Translations under genes and position numbers: made by a program
Notes under the pieces: generated by a model
Database searches by the model: none
Told to the model about the DNA's origin: nothing
The model's input: only the letters and a program-made list of their open reading frames with translations
Shown here: one piece after another, positions 1 to 11,219 of the stretch
How the letters are laid out: the number at the start of each line of letters is the position of its first letter
How positions within the stretch are numbered: position 1 is the stretch's first letter
NCBI RefSeq assembly: GCF_001667585.1
Contig: NZ_LZJZ01000021.1
Span: 62,001-126,000 of the forward strand
DNA: 64,000 nucleotides
Source of the DNA: Mycobacterium sp. E2733
Lineage (GTDB): Bacteria; Actinomycetota; Actinomycetes; Mycobacteriales; Mycobacteriaceae
Reading direction: 5' to 3'

Positions 1-921
1 GCCTTCCGGCACCGTCTGGCCATAGAGGCTGACGTCGCGAGTTACATAGCGTGCCATGTGCGGCGCGGGGGGCTCGAAGCGCAGCAGCTCCTCGATTGCC
101 TGCGGGATGAGTCCGGGGTTGTCGACGAGCTCGCGACGCTGGCCGGGGTGCTCCGCGAGAACTTTGCCCGCCCAACCGATCAGCCGCGTTGTCGTTTCGT
201 TTCCCGCCCCGGCCACCACGTTGAGGTAGACCAAGATCTCCTCGCGCCTCAGTCGCCGAGTCGTGCCGGTCTCGTCGACGAACTCGACGTTCAGCAGCTC
301 GGTCATGATGTCGTCGGACGGATTGTCGGCACGCCAGTCGATATAAGCCTCGAACTGCTCGCCTACTGACAAGCCGTGCTCGGCGGCACTCATCGGCTTG
401 CCGGGCTCGGTGCGTAGTTGGGCATTGCCGCGATCGCGGATGTATTCCTGATCTTCTTCGGGAATCCCGAGCAGTGCGCTGATGACCTTCATCGGCATGA
501 TCGCGCCCAGATCGGAGACGAAGTCGAACCGCCCCGACCCCACCAGTGGGTCCAGTGATTGCGCGCAGAACTCCCGGATCATCGGTTCCAGCGCCGCGAT
601 CTTGCGAGGCGTGAACATGCGCGACAGCAGCTTGCGGTGCACGTCGTGGATCGGCGGGTCCTCGAAGATCAACATGCCTGACGGGATCTCGAGGTTGGCC
701 TTGATCAGTTCCATGATCACGCCCCGAGCGGAGCTGTAAGTGCCGTAGTCGATGATTGCCTTGTTTACATCGGCGAATCGGCTCAGCGCGTAGAAGTCGT
801 ATTCGGAGTTGTAGTAAAGCGGCGCCTCGTCACGCAGGCGCTTGAACATGGGATATGGGTCGGCAATCAGCTCGACATCATATGGGTCGAATCGAACATG
901 GCTATCGGTGCTCGCCGTCAC
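1..921 (-). CDS. Cytochrome P450, partial (C-terminus beyond left edge)
   Basis: Haem-thiolate monooxygenase that would hydroxylate a hydrophobic substrate using ferredoxin-supplied electrons. 307 codons are present, reading from a GTG at 921 preceded by an AGGAGAAA ribosome site. Visible landmarks are the C-helix HDVHR (residues 92-96), the I-helix oxygen-binding motif AGAGNETT (237-244) and the K-helix ExxR (E278, R281). The haem-ligand Cys loop lies off the window, so about 90-100 residues are missing. A TetR gene lies 258 bp upstream on the same strand, and the intervening DNA has a palindrome repeated in front of that regulator, so the P450 is probably its target. The CYP family cannot be assigned from this fragment. 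Confidence 0.95.
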   Translation of the reverse strand, partial: MTASTDSHVRFDPYDVELIADPYPMFKRLRDEAPLYYNSEYDFYALSRFADVNKAIIDYGTYSSARGVIMELIKANLEIPSGMLIFEDPPIHDVHRKLLSRMFTPRKIAALEPMIREFCAQSLDPLVGSGRFDFVSDLGAIMPMKVISALLGIPEEDQEYIRDRGNAQLRTEPGKPMSAAEHGLSVGEQFEAYIDWRADNPSDDIMTELLNVEFVDETGTTRRLRREEILVYLNVVAGAGNETTTRLIGWAGKVLAEHPGQRRELVDNPGLIPQAIEELLRFEPPAPHMARYVTRDVSLYGQTVPEG

Positions 922-1093
922 GAAATTTCTCCTACTGCAGACATTTCCGGGTACCGACACCCCCTGCGCAACAGAGCCGGCACCGCCGGTCTGTCAGCGC
1001 CGGATCGGGCTCGGCCAATTTGTACACTCCGCTTAATTGGATTGTTCGCACGTGCTCACGGGTTTGGCTGACGCGGCCCGTGAACGTGGACCT

Positions 1094-1110
1094 ACTCTAT
1101 TCTCGTAGAG
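1094..1110. promoter_or_regulatory. Operator-like palindrome upstream of P450
   Basis: The 17-bp element ACTCTATTCTCGTAGAG has perfect 5-bp arms (CTCTA/TAGAG) around 6 bp. It matches 14 of 17 positions of the element at 1893-1909 in front of the TetR gene. The likely ligand is the TetR protein encoded between them (inference). Confidence 0.55.
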
Positions 1111-1179
1111 AACCATACAGCGGGTGGCCTGGCAAGGGCCAGAGCCAGAGCCACACACGCCGTGTCCCGCCCCGCAGGC

Positions 1180-1866
1180 TCACCCGGATCCGGCTACCCG
1201 GCTGCGGCGCGCTGCCGACACGCGGTCGCTCCGTGTGAGGCGGCCCTTGTTCGGACTCTTGAGAATCCCCACCGCCATCGCCGACAAGATGCCATCTAAC
1301 TGCTCCGCGGTATCGATGAGCCGGTCGCCATGGGCGAGCCGCTGCAGCAGGCCGTTGATGAAGGTCAACGTCACATTGCTCAGGTCCTCGACCACGGCTG
1401 GGTCAAGGTCCGCGCCGTGCGGCATGAGCTGGACCAGGATTTCCCGGTGCAGCTTGGTGAATTCGTCCGTGGCCCGCTGCAGGATCGCGGCCAGCGACGG
1501 ATCGCGGGCGGCCTGCATGGTCAGCTCATACCTGGCCTTGGTGCGGAACAACTGTGGCTCGTTACCGGAGCGAATGACCACTTGGGACAGCCGCGAGGGC
1601 GACGGGTTGTCGCCCCGACCGTCGGAGTCATCGGCGACGGACCGTAGGTCGGCGAGGTCGAGCTCCGCCAACCGCTCGGCCACGGCACGCAGCAGCGCGG
1701 AGCGGGTGCGGAAGTAGAACGACGTGGTGCCGTCGGGCACGCCGGCTTTGCGGTCGACCTTGAGGTGGCTCAAGCCCTTGGCCCCGTCGTCGGCCAACAA
1801 CTGAATCGCCACATCGCACAGGTCGCGGCGGCGCTCCCCGGGATTAGGTTTTCGGCGTTTGTCCAT
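1180..1866 (-). CDS. TetR-family transcriptional regulator
   Basis: 228-residue DNA-binding regulator. The N-terminal helix-turn-helix (about residues 12-58) contains the TetR-typical stretch ending in TTSFYFRTRSALLRAV, followed by a helical ligand-binding domain with no recognisable ligand signature. The C-terminal ~20 residues are Arg-rich and unusual. The ATG start at 1866 is the first in frame and fits the usual position of the HTH near the N-terminus. The gene lies upstream of the P450 on the same strand. Near-identical palindromes precede both genes, which suggests autorepression and control of the P450. The ligand is unknown. Confidence 0.93.
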   Translation of the reverse strand: MDKRRKPNPGERRRDLCDVAIQLLADDGAKGLSHLKVDRKAGVPDGTTSFYFRTRSALLRAVAERLAELDLADLRSVADDSDGRGDNPSPSRLSQVVIRSGNEPQLFRTKARYELTMQAARDPSLAAILQRATDEFTKLHREILVQLMPHGADLDPAVVEDLSNVTLTFINGLLQRLAHGDRLIDTAEQLDGILSAMAVGILKSPNKGRLTRSDRVSAARRSRVAGSG

Positions 1867-1892
1867 GGCGATCCATCTCGGACCGAGACCTT

Positions 1893-1909
1893 ACTCTATA
1901 TTCGTAGTG
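1893..1909. promoter_or_regulatory. Operator-like palindrome upstream of TetR gene
   Basis: ACTCTATATTCGTAGTG, an imperfect inverted repeat 27 bp upstream of the TetR start and closely similar to 1094-1110. Its AT-rich core could overlap the promoter -10 region on the minus strand, as expected for an autorepressed gene. Confidence 0.5.
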
Positions 1910-2056
1910 TCGGTAAAGGGCCGGTGTGATCGCCGATGATGGCGGGCCGGTGGGCCACCGGGCGGGAGTCTCCCCCGCCCCGCACGAAAATGTCTGTGAC
2001 GCAACGACTATCGGGCAACGACGAGACGACGTCTGTTCGACTGGAACAATGGTCGG

Positions 2057-2701
2057 ATGATTGGACGTCGGAGTGATCAGACAGAGAGCGCGGTGCGGCA
2101 TCGCTGCGGGCGCCGCCACGGGCGCCTCATGGCCGCCTGGCTCGCTAGCGCCGGCCTGGTCGGGGCGCTGATCTGCGGTTGTCACCCGACGAGGCATCAG
2201 GCCGCACCCACCACGTCGACCACCACTGCCACCACCGCCCCGGCGCCCACCACAACCGCATCGCCCGCGCCGATCGTGAAGATTGCGCCGCTGCCCGTCC
2301 GGCCGGTGAACAAGTCTCAGCCGACCACCCCGGACAAGTGTCCGGCCACCGATCGCGTGGTAGCACCGACTGATGCGCTCACCACCTGTGATATCGGGCG
2401 GACCACGTTGTACATGCTGGGGCCGGAGAGCATGCAACTCGGGCTGATACACGTCGACCCACCGACGTCACTGGCCGCGGGTTTCTACGAGGTGACCCTG
2501 ACCCTGGACCCACCATCGGCGACCGCGTGGGCGTCCTACACCGCCGCGCATCTCAAAGACCACGTAGCCTTCATCCGCGACAACCTCGTCCTGGAGGCGC
2601 CGATCATCGAAGACCAGGTCGCCTCCGGACGAATCGCGCTGACCACCCAAACGGCCGAGGCGGCAGCGCAATTGGCCCAGCTGGCCGGCCGGCCCTCATG
2701 A
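2057..2701 (+). CDS. Exported lipoprotein with SecDF-P1-head-like domain
   Basis: 214 residues. A basic N-terminus and hydrophobic stretch end in LICGC, a lipobox-like site (Cys near residue 42), so the protein is probably a membrane-anchored lipoprotein. A Thr/Pro/Ala-rich linker (about 48-80) follows. The C-terminal ~100 residues contain FIRDNLVLEAPIIED and IALTTQTAEAAAQLA, which resemble the periplasmic P1 head subdomain of SecD. No transmembrane SecD core is present, so this is not a translocase subunit itself. The stop is one base from the next gene, so the two are probably co-transcribed. The true start may be an internal Met or Val nearer the signal sequence. Confidence 0.7.
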   Translation: MIGRRSDQTESAVRHRCGRRHGRLMAAWLASAGLVGALICGCHPTRHQAAPTTSTTTATTAPAPTTTASPAPIVKIAPLPVRPVNKSQPTTPDKCPATDRVVAPTDALTTCDIGRTTLYMLGPESMQLGLIHVDPPTSLAAGFYEVTLTLDPPSATAWASYTAAHLKDHVAFIRDNLVLEAPIIEDQVASGRIALTTQTAEAAAQLAQLAGRPS

Positions 2702-2702
2702 C

Positions 2703-3533
2703 ATGAGCACCACGGGCACGGATCGGCTCGGCATCGGCATGCTGAGCGTGTTCGGCCTTCCCCCAGTCGAATTGGTGAACCTGGCGGCAGATCTCGGCTG
2801 CCATTACATCTCCGCCGCCCTGCAGGGAATGCCGTTGGTGCCGCTCGGTTATCCCCGCTACTCGCTGACGGACGACGCCGGCCTGCGACAGACCTTGCTC
2901 GCCGCGATGAATGATCGCGGCGTGGCGATCTCACTCGGTGACGGCTTCCTCATCCTGCCCGGGTCCGACGTGAGCGTGTTCGGCACGGATCTCGACGTGC
3001 TGGCAGAGCTTGTCGTTCCCCGCATCAATGTGGTCAGCCTCGACCCCGACCTTTCCCGCAGCTTCGACCAGTTCGCCGCGCTGACGGAGCTGGCCGCCGA
3101 GCGCGGCATCCAGACACTCCTCGAAGCGGTGCCCGGCCTGACCGTCGGCGACCTGCCGACGGCACTCGCCGCGCTGGAACACGTGGGGCGGCCCGCTTTC
3201 CGCTTGCTGATCGACACCATGCATCTGGTCCGCTCGGGTTCGGGCGCCGCCGATCTCGCAGCGATCGACGCGGCCCGCATCGGCTATGCCCAGCTCAACG
3301 ACACCACGCTGCGGTCGCGCAGCGGAAACTATATGGAAGAAGCCATGTTTGAGCGCATGGTTCCCGGTGAGGGCGAGTTGCCCCTGCATGACATCCTCTC
3401 GGCGCTCCCATCCGACATCGTGATCGAACTCGAGGTGCCGCGCAGGTCGCTGGCGTTGGACGGGGTCCGCCCGATCGACCGGCTCCGTCCCTGCGTCGAG
3501 GCGGCGCGGCAGTTGTTTTCCGAGCTTCCCTGA
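2703..3533 (+). CDS. Sugar phosphate isomerase/epimerase-fold (TIM barrel) protein
   Basis: 276 residues of the xylose-isomerase/AP-endonuclease-2-like TIM barrel superfamily. Supporting segments are an N-terminal strand with GLPPVELVNLAADLG, LLEAVPGL, LLIDTMHLVRSG (metal-ligand region), YAQLNDT and a late PGEGELPLHDIL with an acidic IELEVPR strand. Such proteins bind divalent metal and isomerise or dehydrate sugars, inositols or keto-acids; the substrate is not predictable. It begins 1 bp after the upstream lipoprotein stop, giving a two-gene unit. Confidence 0.85.
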   Translation: MSTTGTDRLGIGMLSVFGLPPVELVNLAADLGCHYISAALQGMPLVPLGYPRYSLTDDAGLRQTLLAAMNDRGVAISLGDGFLILPGSDVSVFGTDLDVLAELVVPRINVVSLDPDLSRSFDQFAALTELAAERGIQTLLEAVPGLTVGDLPTALAALEHVGRPAFRLLIDTMHLVRSGSGAADLAAIDAARIGYAQLNDTTLRSRSGNYMEEAMFERMVPGEGELPLHDILSALPSDIVIELEVPRRSLALDGVRPIDRLRPCVEAARQLFSELP

Positions 3534-3892
3534 CCCGGCGCTCACCAGGAGCAACGAGCTCACGCAGCCATCGGGCTGATGGGCGTGAAGGCTCGTCCTT
3601 CGATGTCCTCACCGATGATCAGCGCGGTTGGATCTTGTGCACCTGAGCCACGTTTGACCATCGATGACGACCATGCCCGACGAGGTCGCAACTATTGTCC
3701 GGCTCGCCACATTGCAATCCCAATTCGGCCGAGCAGTTCGGGCAGCGCAGCGATTCGAACGGGCCGAAGCCCCGAACGCGCGCACAGAACAATCGTGGCA
3801 GGTATTACGACGTGAGTCGTAGCGACGGGCGAATGCCGGAGACGCACGCCCGCAGGCGAGGCGAACGTCAGTCCGATTGGACTCCGGGGCGG
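3534..3892. other. Intergenic stretch without a supported gene
   Basis: About 360 bp between the convergent isomerase and the small secreted protein. Overlapping frames exist on both strands but none has a ribosome site and start together with recognisable protein character. One minus-strand frame near 3640-3790 encodes about 50 residues with a CPNC motif, which could be the remnant of a zinc-ribbon gene but has no ATG or GTG start. No RNA gene or strong terminator is seen. Confidence 0.4.
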
Positions 3893-4141
3893 TCAAGTGC
3901 AGGGCACCCCATTCGGGCCGCCGACCCATTGCCCGGGCGGCGACTGCCAGGGACAAACCTGCTTGACCTGCCCAGGCGGCAGCGGATTCCAATGACCGTC
4001 GTCCACGACGTGTGGGCCCGGCGGAACCGGCGGCGGCCACGGTCCCGGGTGGGCTTGTGCCATACCGGTTCCGAAACTCAGCGCCGCCCCGCACAATGCG
4101 CTGGCGACGATGGCCTTACCTGCGAAGTCCTTGAGATTCAT
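3893..4141 (-). CDS. Small secreted Pro-rich protein
   Basis: 82 residues. The signal peptide covers about residues 1-30 (basic start, hydrophobic ASALCGAALSF, cleavage after AQA). The mature part of about 52 residues is rich in Pro, Gly and Trp, with two Cys that could form a disulfide. An excellent ribosome site (GAGAGGAGG) lies 8 bases before the ATG at 4141. It belongs to the large class of short exported mycobacterial proteins of unknown function. Confidence 0.8.
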   Translation of the reverse strand: MNLKDFAGKAIVASALCGAALSFGTGMAQAHPGPWPPPVPPGPHVVDDGHWNPLPPGQVKQVCPWQSPPGQWVGGPNGVPCT

Positions 4142-4306
4142 TGCCGGCCTCCTCTCGGTCCATGGTTAGCCAATGGCGGCGTCCGAACCGCGGAGACAGA
4201 ACCATTTCGCGACCTCGAAAATGTCACGCTACGGTTACCCTCGCTCACGAAGACTCAAACCGCCTCCGCGGCCGGCCCGCTCGTCGCGGTGCCTTGGGGC
4301 GCAGAC

Positions 4307-5542
4307 TCAACCAGCGCGGGGCCCGGGCGCGCGACGGGCGAATGCGGGCGCATGTTCGGGCCGCACTCCAACGCCGACAAAGTAGGCCGGCACGGCCGAC
4401 AGCCACGGCAACCGCTTCATCACGCCGAGCAGCGCCGCGGGCGGCGTTGGGTCCGCGCCGCGCAACAGCGGCCCCAGCAACATGTGGTGCAGCACCTGCT
4501 GCACCAGTTGGGTCACTACCGTGGGTAACACACGCCGGCGATGCACCGCGGCGAGTTCGCGATCGCCGACCCGGTGTAGTCGCAACGGTTCGGCCAGTAT
4601 CGTCGCGGCCGCGACGGCATCCTGGATCGCCAGGTTGATGCCGACTCCGCCCAGCGGCGACATCGCGTGCGCCGCATCGCCGATGCACAGCAGTCCCCCG
4701 GTGTGCCAGCGCCGCAGCCGATTCACGTGCACGTCCAAATGTTTGATCTCGTCCATGGATTGCAGCGCCGCGACCGACTCGGGCATATCGGGCAGCAGCT
4801 CCTCGACATCGCGCCGGAACGCGTCGATGCCGCGGGCCCGCAACTGGGTGTCGATGCCCTTGGGTCCGAGGTAGGCGATTTGGAAGTAGCCCTCCCGCGG
4901 GATCACGGCAAGTCCCTTGCCCGGACCGAGGCGAGGCAGGAAGGAGTATTCGGTGTCCTCCTTGTGCGGCAACCGAAACCACCACACGTCGAACTTCACC
5001 GGGTATTCGCGCGCCTTCAGTCCGGCCTCTTGACGAACGATCGACCAGCGGCCGTCGCAGGCAACGGTCAGCTCGGCCCGCAATTCGCCCGGGCCGTCGG
5101 GCCCGCGGTAGCGCACCCCGGCAACCCTGCCGCCCTCCCGCAGAAGCCCGGTGACTTCGCTGTTCATCCGCAAGGAGAAGCTCGGCTCCTCCTGTGCCGC
5201 AGCGGCGAGGAGGTTGAGCAAGTCCCACTGCGGCACCATTGCTACAAACGGGTGGGGCTGGCGTAACCGCTCGAAGTCGACGTAGGTCACCGACCGCCCG
5301 TTGGATTCGAGCTTCGCGGTGCGAACCTCGGTAAAAGGCAAGGCCGCAAAGGGTTCCCACAGGCCCAGTTCGTCCAGCAGCCGCATGGTGGTCGGGTGGA
5401 CCGTGTCGCCGCGGAAGTCCCGCAGGAAGTCACCGTGCTTCTCCATCAGGGTGACCTGGACACCAGCCCGAGCCAGTAGCAGTCCGAGGACCATGCCGGC
5501 CGGGCCGCCACCGACGATCGCACACGAGGTTGTCTCAGTCAT
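4307..5542 (-). CDS. FAD-dependent aromatic/UbiH-type monooxygenase
   Basis: 411-residue class A flavin monooxygenase of the p-hydroxybenzoate hydroxylase fold. Visible motifs are the dinucleotide-binding GGGPAG (11-16), the DG motif ACDGRWSIVR (161-170) and the GD motif with the ribose-binding Asp in CIGDAAHAMSPLGG (286-299). The enzyme hydroxylates or epoxidises an organic substrate with NAD(P)H and O2. It lies 13 bp downstream of the arylsulfatase and is likely in the same transcript. The C-terminus is hydrophobic then Arg/Pro-rich, suggesting membrane association. The substrate is unknown. Confidence 0.92.
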   Translation of the reverse strand: MTETTSCAIVGGGPAGMVLGLLLARAGVQVTLMEKHGDFLRDFRGDTVHPTTMRLLDELGLWEPFAALPFTEVRTAKLESNGRSVTYVDFERLRQPHPFVAMVPQWDLLNLLAAAAQEEPSFSLRMNSEVTGLLREGGRVAGVRYRGPDGPGELRAELTVACDGRWSIVRQEAGLKAREYPVKFDVWWFRLPHKEDTEYSFLPRLGPGKGLAVIPREGYFQIAYLGPKGIDTQLRARGIDAFRRDVEELLPDMPESVAALQSMDEIKHLDVHVNRLRRWHTGGLLCIGDAAHAMSPLGGVGINLAIQDAVAAATILAEPLRLHRVGDRELAAVHRRRVLPTVVTQLVQQVLHHMLLGPLLRGADPTPPAALLGVMKRLPWLSAVPAYFVGVGVRPEHAPAFARRAPGPRAG

Positions 5543-5555
5543 CAGACCTCAGCCA

Positions 5556-8289
<2,734 letters not shown>

Positions 8290-8295
<6 letters not shown>

Positions 8296-9111
8296 GTATT
8301 CGAAGCGGTTCAGCACGTCGTACCGGCCGCCGGGCGTCGCACACGTCAGCTTGTACATCCACCGCACCGCGGGCGATTCGATCTTCTGGTAGCCCGCCAG
8401 TGCGGGCGCCTGCTCGACCAACCGCAGCCTCGGGTTCCACGTCTGGAGCTCCCGCGCGTCGCGGGTGCCCCACTTGACGATCCCCCTGGTGAAAAGCCTC
8501 GACAGCAGCGGCGCCAGCGCCGACAGCGTGTCGAACTGCATTTCGCCGCAGTCGAATCGGTCGGTCAAGCGCTGCAGCAACTGCCGCACCTCGTGCTCGG
8601 CCAGATACATCAGCAGGCCCTCGGCGACCATCAGCGTGGGACGCCCGGTGGGAGTCTGCTCCAGCCACTCCGGATCGGTCACCGACGAGCCGATCATCCG
8701 GTAGCGCTCCGTGTCGTCATAGAGCCGCCGCCGCAGGGCGATGACGTCGGGTTGATCGATGTCGAACCACAAGACCGAAGGCGGCACGGCGAGCCGGAAC
8801 GCGCGGCCGTCGAGGCCGCAACCCAGGTGCAGCACCACCGTGTCGCGGTGACGCCGCAGGAAATCCGCGCACCAGTCGTCGAGCTGCCTGGCGCGCAGGG
8901 CGACCAGGTACTGGTTCGACGCCGGAAGCGAGCTCCGATGGATTCGCTTGAAGTCGTAGTCGATCCGGTCCGCCGCTTCCGCTGCCGCCTTGTCACCTAG
9001 AATCGGTCGGCTCGAACGGCTTTCGTGGGCGCGCAGATACAGCGTGACGAGATTGGTCCACTCCACCGAGCCCCAACGGACCGAACTGAAGTCGACTTTG
9101 GTCGTAGCCAT
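8290..9111 (-). CDS. Class I SAM-dependent methyltransferase (LCMT/polyketide O-MT family)
   Basis: 273 residues of the leucine-carboxyl-methyltransferase-like group. SAM motif I is VVLHLGCGLDGRAFRL, followed by the acidic motif II WFDIDQPDVIALR and VAEGLLMYL as the post-II motif. The family typically O-methylates carboxyl or hydroxyl groups of small molecules. It is the last gene of a four-gene minus-strand operon, only 3 bp after the amidohydrolase stop, and overlaps the convergent nitronate monooxygenase by 6 bp. Confidence 0.9.
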
Positions 9112-9114
9112 CGC

Positions 9115-10383
9115 TCAGAACGCCTCGGGATCGCGCTGCACTTCTTCCGGGACCGGGTGGCGGTACAGGCGAGAGGCGTTCTCCCAGCTCAACTTACGAA
9201 TCACGTCCGGGGGCAGGTCGCCGATCTGCTCGTAGATCGTCTGCTGGGTGTGTGGCCAGGTGGAGTCGCAATGCGGGTAGTCGGCTTCCAGCATGATGTT
9301 GTCCACACCGATCCGGTCGCGCTGCACGAACGACGATTTGTCCTCCACCGCGCAGAACCAGAAGTTACGTGTGAAAACCTCGGCAGGAGTGAGGCTTTCA
9401 CCCAGCGCCTGCCAGGTGCCGTACATCGCGTGATAGCTGAGCATGTGGTCGAGGCGATCCAGCAGCCCGGCCACCCATCCGATGCCGCCTTCCGACAGAC
9501 AGATCTTCAGGTTGGGGAACCTGCTGGGCAGTCCGGAATACAGCCAGTCGACCGCCGCAGAGATGGCGTAGGCGAAGAACAACACGCCCTGCACGTCCGG
9601 CGGAGCGTCGTCGGTGGTGGACGGCGAGGACCCCGACGAGCCGATGTGCAGGTTCACCACGGTCTCCGTCTCGGCGCAGGCCGCCATCATCGGGTCCCAA
9701 TGCCGGGAGTGAATGCTCGGCAACCCCAGCATCGCCGGGTTCTCACTGAACGTGACGGCGTGGAATCCGCGCTCGGCGTTCTCGTAGATCATCCGCGCGC
9801 CGAGCTCGGGGTCGAGCAACCACGGCAACTGGCACGGGATGATGCGTTCGGGATACGAACCCGCCCACACCTCGAGGTGCCAGTCGTTCCACGCCCGCAC
9901 CGATGCCAGCGCGAGGTCGCGGTCGTTGGTCACCTGCTGCAGCCGCTGGCCGGCGAACCCGGGCAGGAAAGACGGGAAATTCAGCGAGGCGTAGATGCCG
10001 TTGAGATCCATGTCCTTGACGCGCTCGTGAATATCCCAGGCACCCCTGCGCATTTCGTCGAATCGGACCGGTTCGAAGCCGTACTCGGCGACGGGCCGGC
10101 CGACGACCGCGTTGAATCCGACGTTGGGCAGTTCCCGCCCGTCATAGACCCAGGTCTGTCCTCCGCTGTCGGTCTCCACGACTTTGGGGGCGCGGTCGGC
10201 GAACTTGCGCGGCAGCCGTCCGGCGAAGGTGTCCGGAGGCTCGACGATGTGGTCGTCGACGGAGATCACGGTGTAGCGCCGGGGCGCGCGGGGCGGGTCC
10301 GGCAGGAAGGTGACCGACCGTTGCTCGCCGGTCTTCGCGGTGGTGAATCTCAGGTCGGCGGCCAGCTCGTCGATCGATTTCAC
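9115..10383 (-). CDS. Amidohydrolase-2 family metal-dependent hydrolase
   Basis: 422-residue TIM-barrel hydrolase or decarboxylase of the aminocarboxymuconate-semialdehyde-decarboxylase-like group. The N-terminal metal site is VISVDDHIVE. A His-bearing strand (VVNLHIGSS), a C-terminal SEGGIGWV and EADYPHCDSTWP supply the remaining metal ligands. Mycobacterial relatives cluster with lipid and steroid catabolism genes and act on ring-cleaved or carboxylated intermediates, but the reaction is not known. It sits between the class II aldolase (59 bp gap) and the methyltransferase (3 bp gap), consistent with one operon. Confidence 0.92.
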   Translation of the reverse strand: MKSIDELAADLRFTTAKTGEQRSVTFLPDPPRAPRRYTVISVDDHIVEPPDTFAGRLPRKFADRAPKVVETDSGGQTWVYDGRELPNVGFNAVVGRPVAEYGFEPVRFDEMRRGAWDIHERVKDMDLNGIYASLNFPSFLPGFAGQRLQQVTNDRDLALASVRAWNDWHLEVWAGSYPERIIPCQLPWLLDPELGARMIYENAERGFHAVTFSENPAMLGLPSIHSRHWDPMMAACAETETVVNLHIGSSGSSPSTTDDAPPDVQGVLFFAYAISAAVDWLYSGLPSRFPNLKICLSEGGIGWVAGLLDRLDHMLSYHAMYGTWQALGESLTPAEVFTRNFWFCAVEDKSSFVQRDRIGVDNIMLEADYPHCDSTWPHTQQTIYEQIGDLPPDVIRKLSWENASRLYRHPVPEEVQRDPEAF

Positions 10384-10442
10384 TCGTCAATCTCCTTGCG
10401 GGACAGCTTGGTTGAGTGTGTACTGACGGCTCGCAATTGGGG

Positions 10443-11219
10443 TCACGTGAGCACGTCGGGATCGGCCTTGATGGTCATCCTGGCCGCCCCCGCCCAGTAC
10501 ACGTCGGCGGCACGTTCAACGAGCGACCGCTGCATGCCTGCCATGTCCGACCACTTCATGGCCACCGGCTTCTTGCCGGTGAGCAGCACATCGTAGGCCA
10601 GCTTGCACACCCGCTCGATGGACGCCGCGCGGTAGACCGCTTCGGCCAGGTTGCGCCCGGTGGCGATGACGCCGTGGTTCGCCAGGATGGTCAGGTTCGC
10701 GGCGCCGATGCGGGCCGCGAGCTCGGCCGCGCGGGCGGGGCTGTCGATCTCGCCGTCGTAGGTGTCCACCAGGCACAGGTCGTCGAGGAAGAGCGAACCG
10801 GTCTGGTGCACCAGTTCGGGCAGCATGCCCAGCGCGGCGAGCACGCAGACGTAGTAGGGGTGGTTGTGGATCACCACCCGGGCGTCGTCGCGGACGCGAT
10901 GCAGCTCAGTGTGGATGTGGATCGCCGGAGTGACATCCCAACGGCCGCGCAGCACCCGGGCTTCGGCGTTGACCACGCAGATGTCGGACGCCGTGATCTC
11001 CTGCCACCACAACCCCCACGGGTTGACGAGCATGTCCGTCTGTCCGTCCCGCTGCCAGGTGATGTGTCCCGCCATGTTTTCGGCGAATCCGATGCCGGCC
11101 AGGTGGCGGAAAGCCACGGCGAGCGCCTGCTCGTCGGACAGCTCGACCCCGATCGGGGGAACCACCGACGGCGCCCAGACCTCCAGGCCGCCCCGGCGCG
11201 CATTAGGAGCATTCATCAT
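10443..11219 (-). CDS. Class II aldolase/adducin-family protein
   Basis: 258 residues. Zn-dependent aldolase-fold enzyme. The metal-binding histidines are seen in AIHIHTELH and VIHNHPYY, with a third in LANHGVIATG; a conserved NMAGHITWQ segment lies in the N-terminal half. Family members cleave phosphorylated sugars or act on catabolic hydroxy-keto intermediates. The start ATG overlaps the TGA of the CoA ligase (ATGA), so translation is coupled. Part of the 12.8-8.3 kb operon. Confidence 0.9.
   Translation of the reverse strand: MMNAPNARRGGLEVWAPSVVPPIGVELSDEQALAVAFRHLAGIGFAENMAGHITWQRDGQTDMLVNPWGLWWQEITASDICVVNAEARVLRGRWDVTPAIHIHTELHRVRDDARVVIHNHPYYVCVLAALGMLPELVHQTGSLFLDDLCLVDTYDGEIDSPARAAELAARIGAANLTILANHGVIATGRNLAEAVYRAASIERVCKLAYDVLLTGKKPVAMKWSDMAGMQRSLVERAADVYWAGAARMTIKADPDVLT

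Noticed and set aside
3640..3790. About 50-residue minus-strand frame with CPNC
   Set aside because: No ATG or GTG start and no ribosome site; kept only as a note on a possible zinc-ribbon remnant.
3609..4094. 161-codon minus-strand frame around the small secreted protein
   Set aside because: Overlaps the signal-peptide gene in another frame, with no ribosome site and Arg/Ala-rich translation.
9025..10596. 523-codon open frame on the plus strand
   Set aside because: Antisense to the amidohydrolase with DDHIVE and other metal ligands; no domain character.
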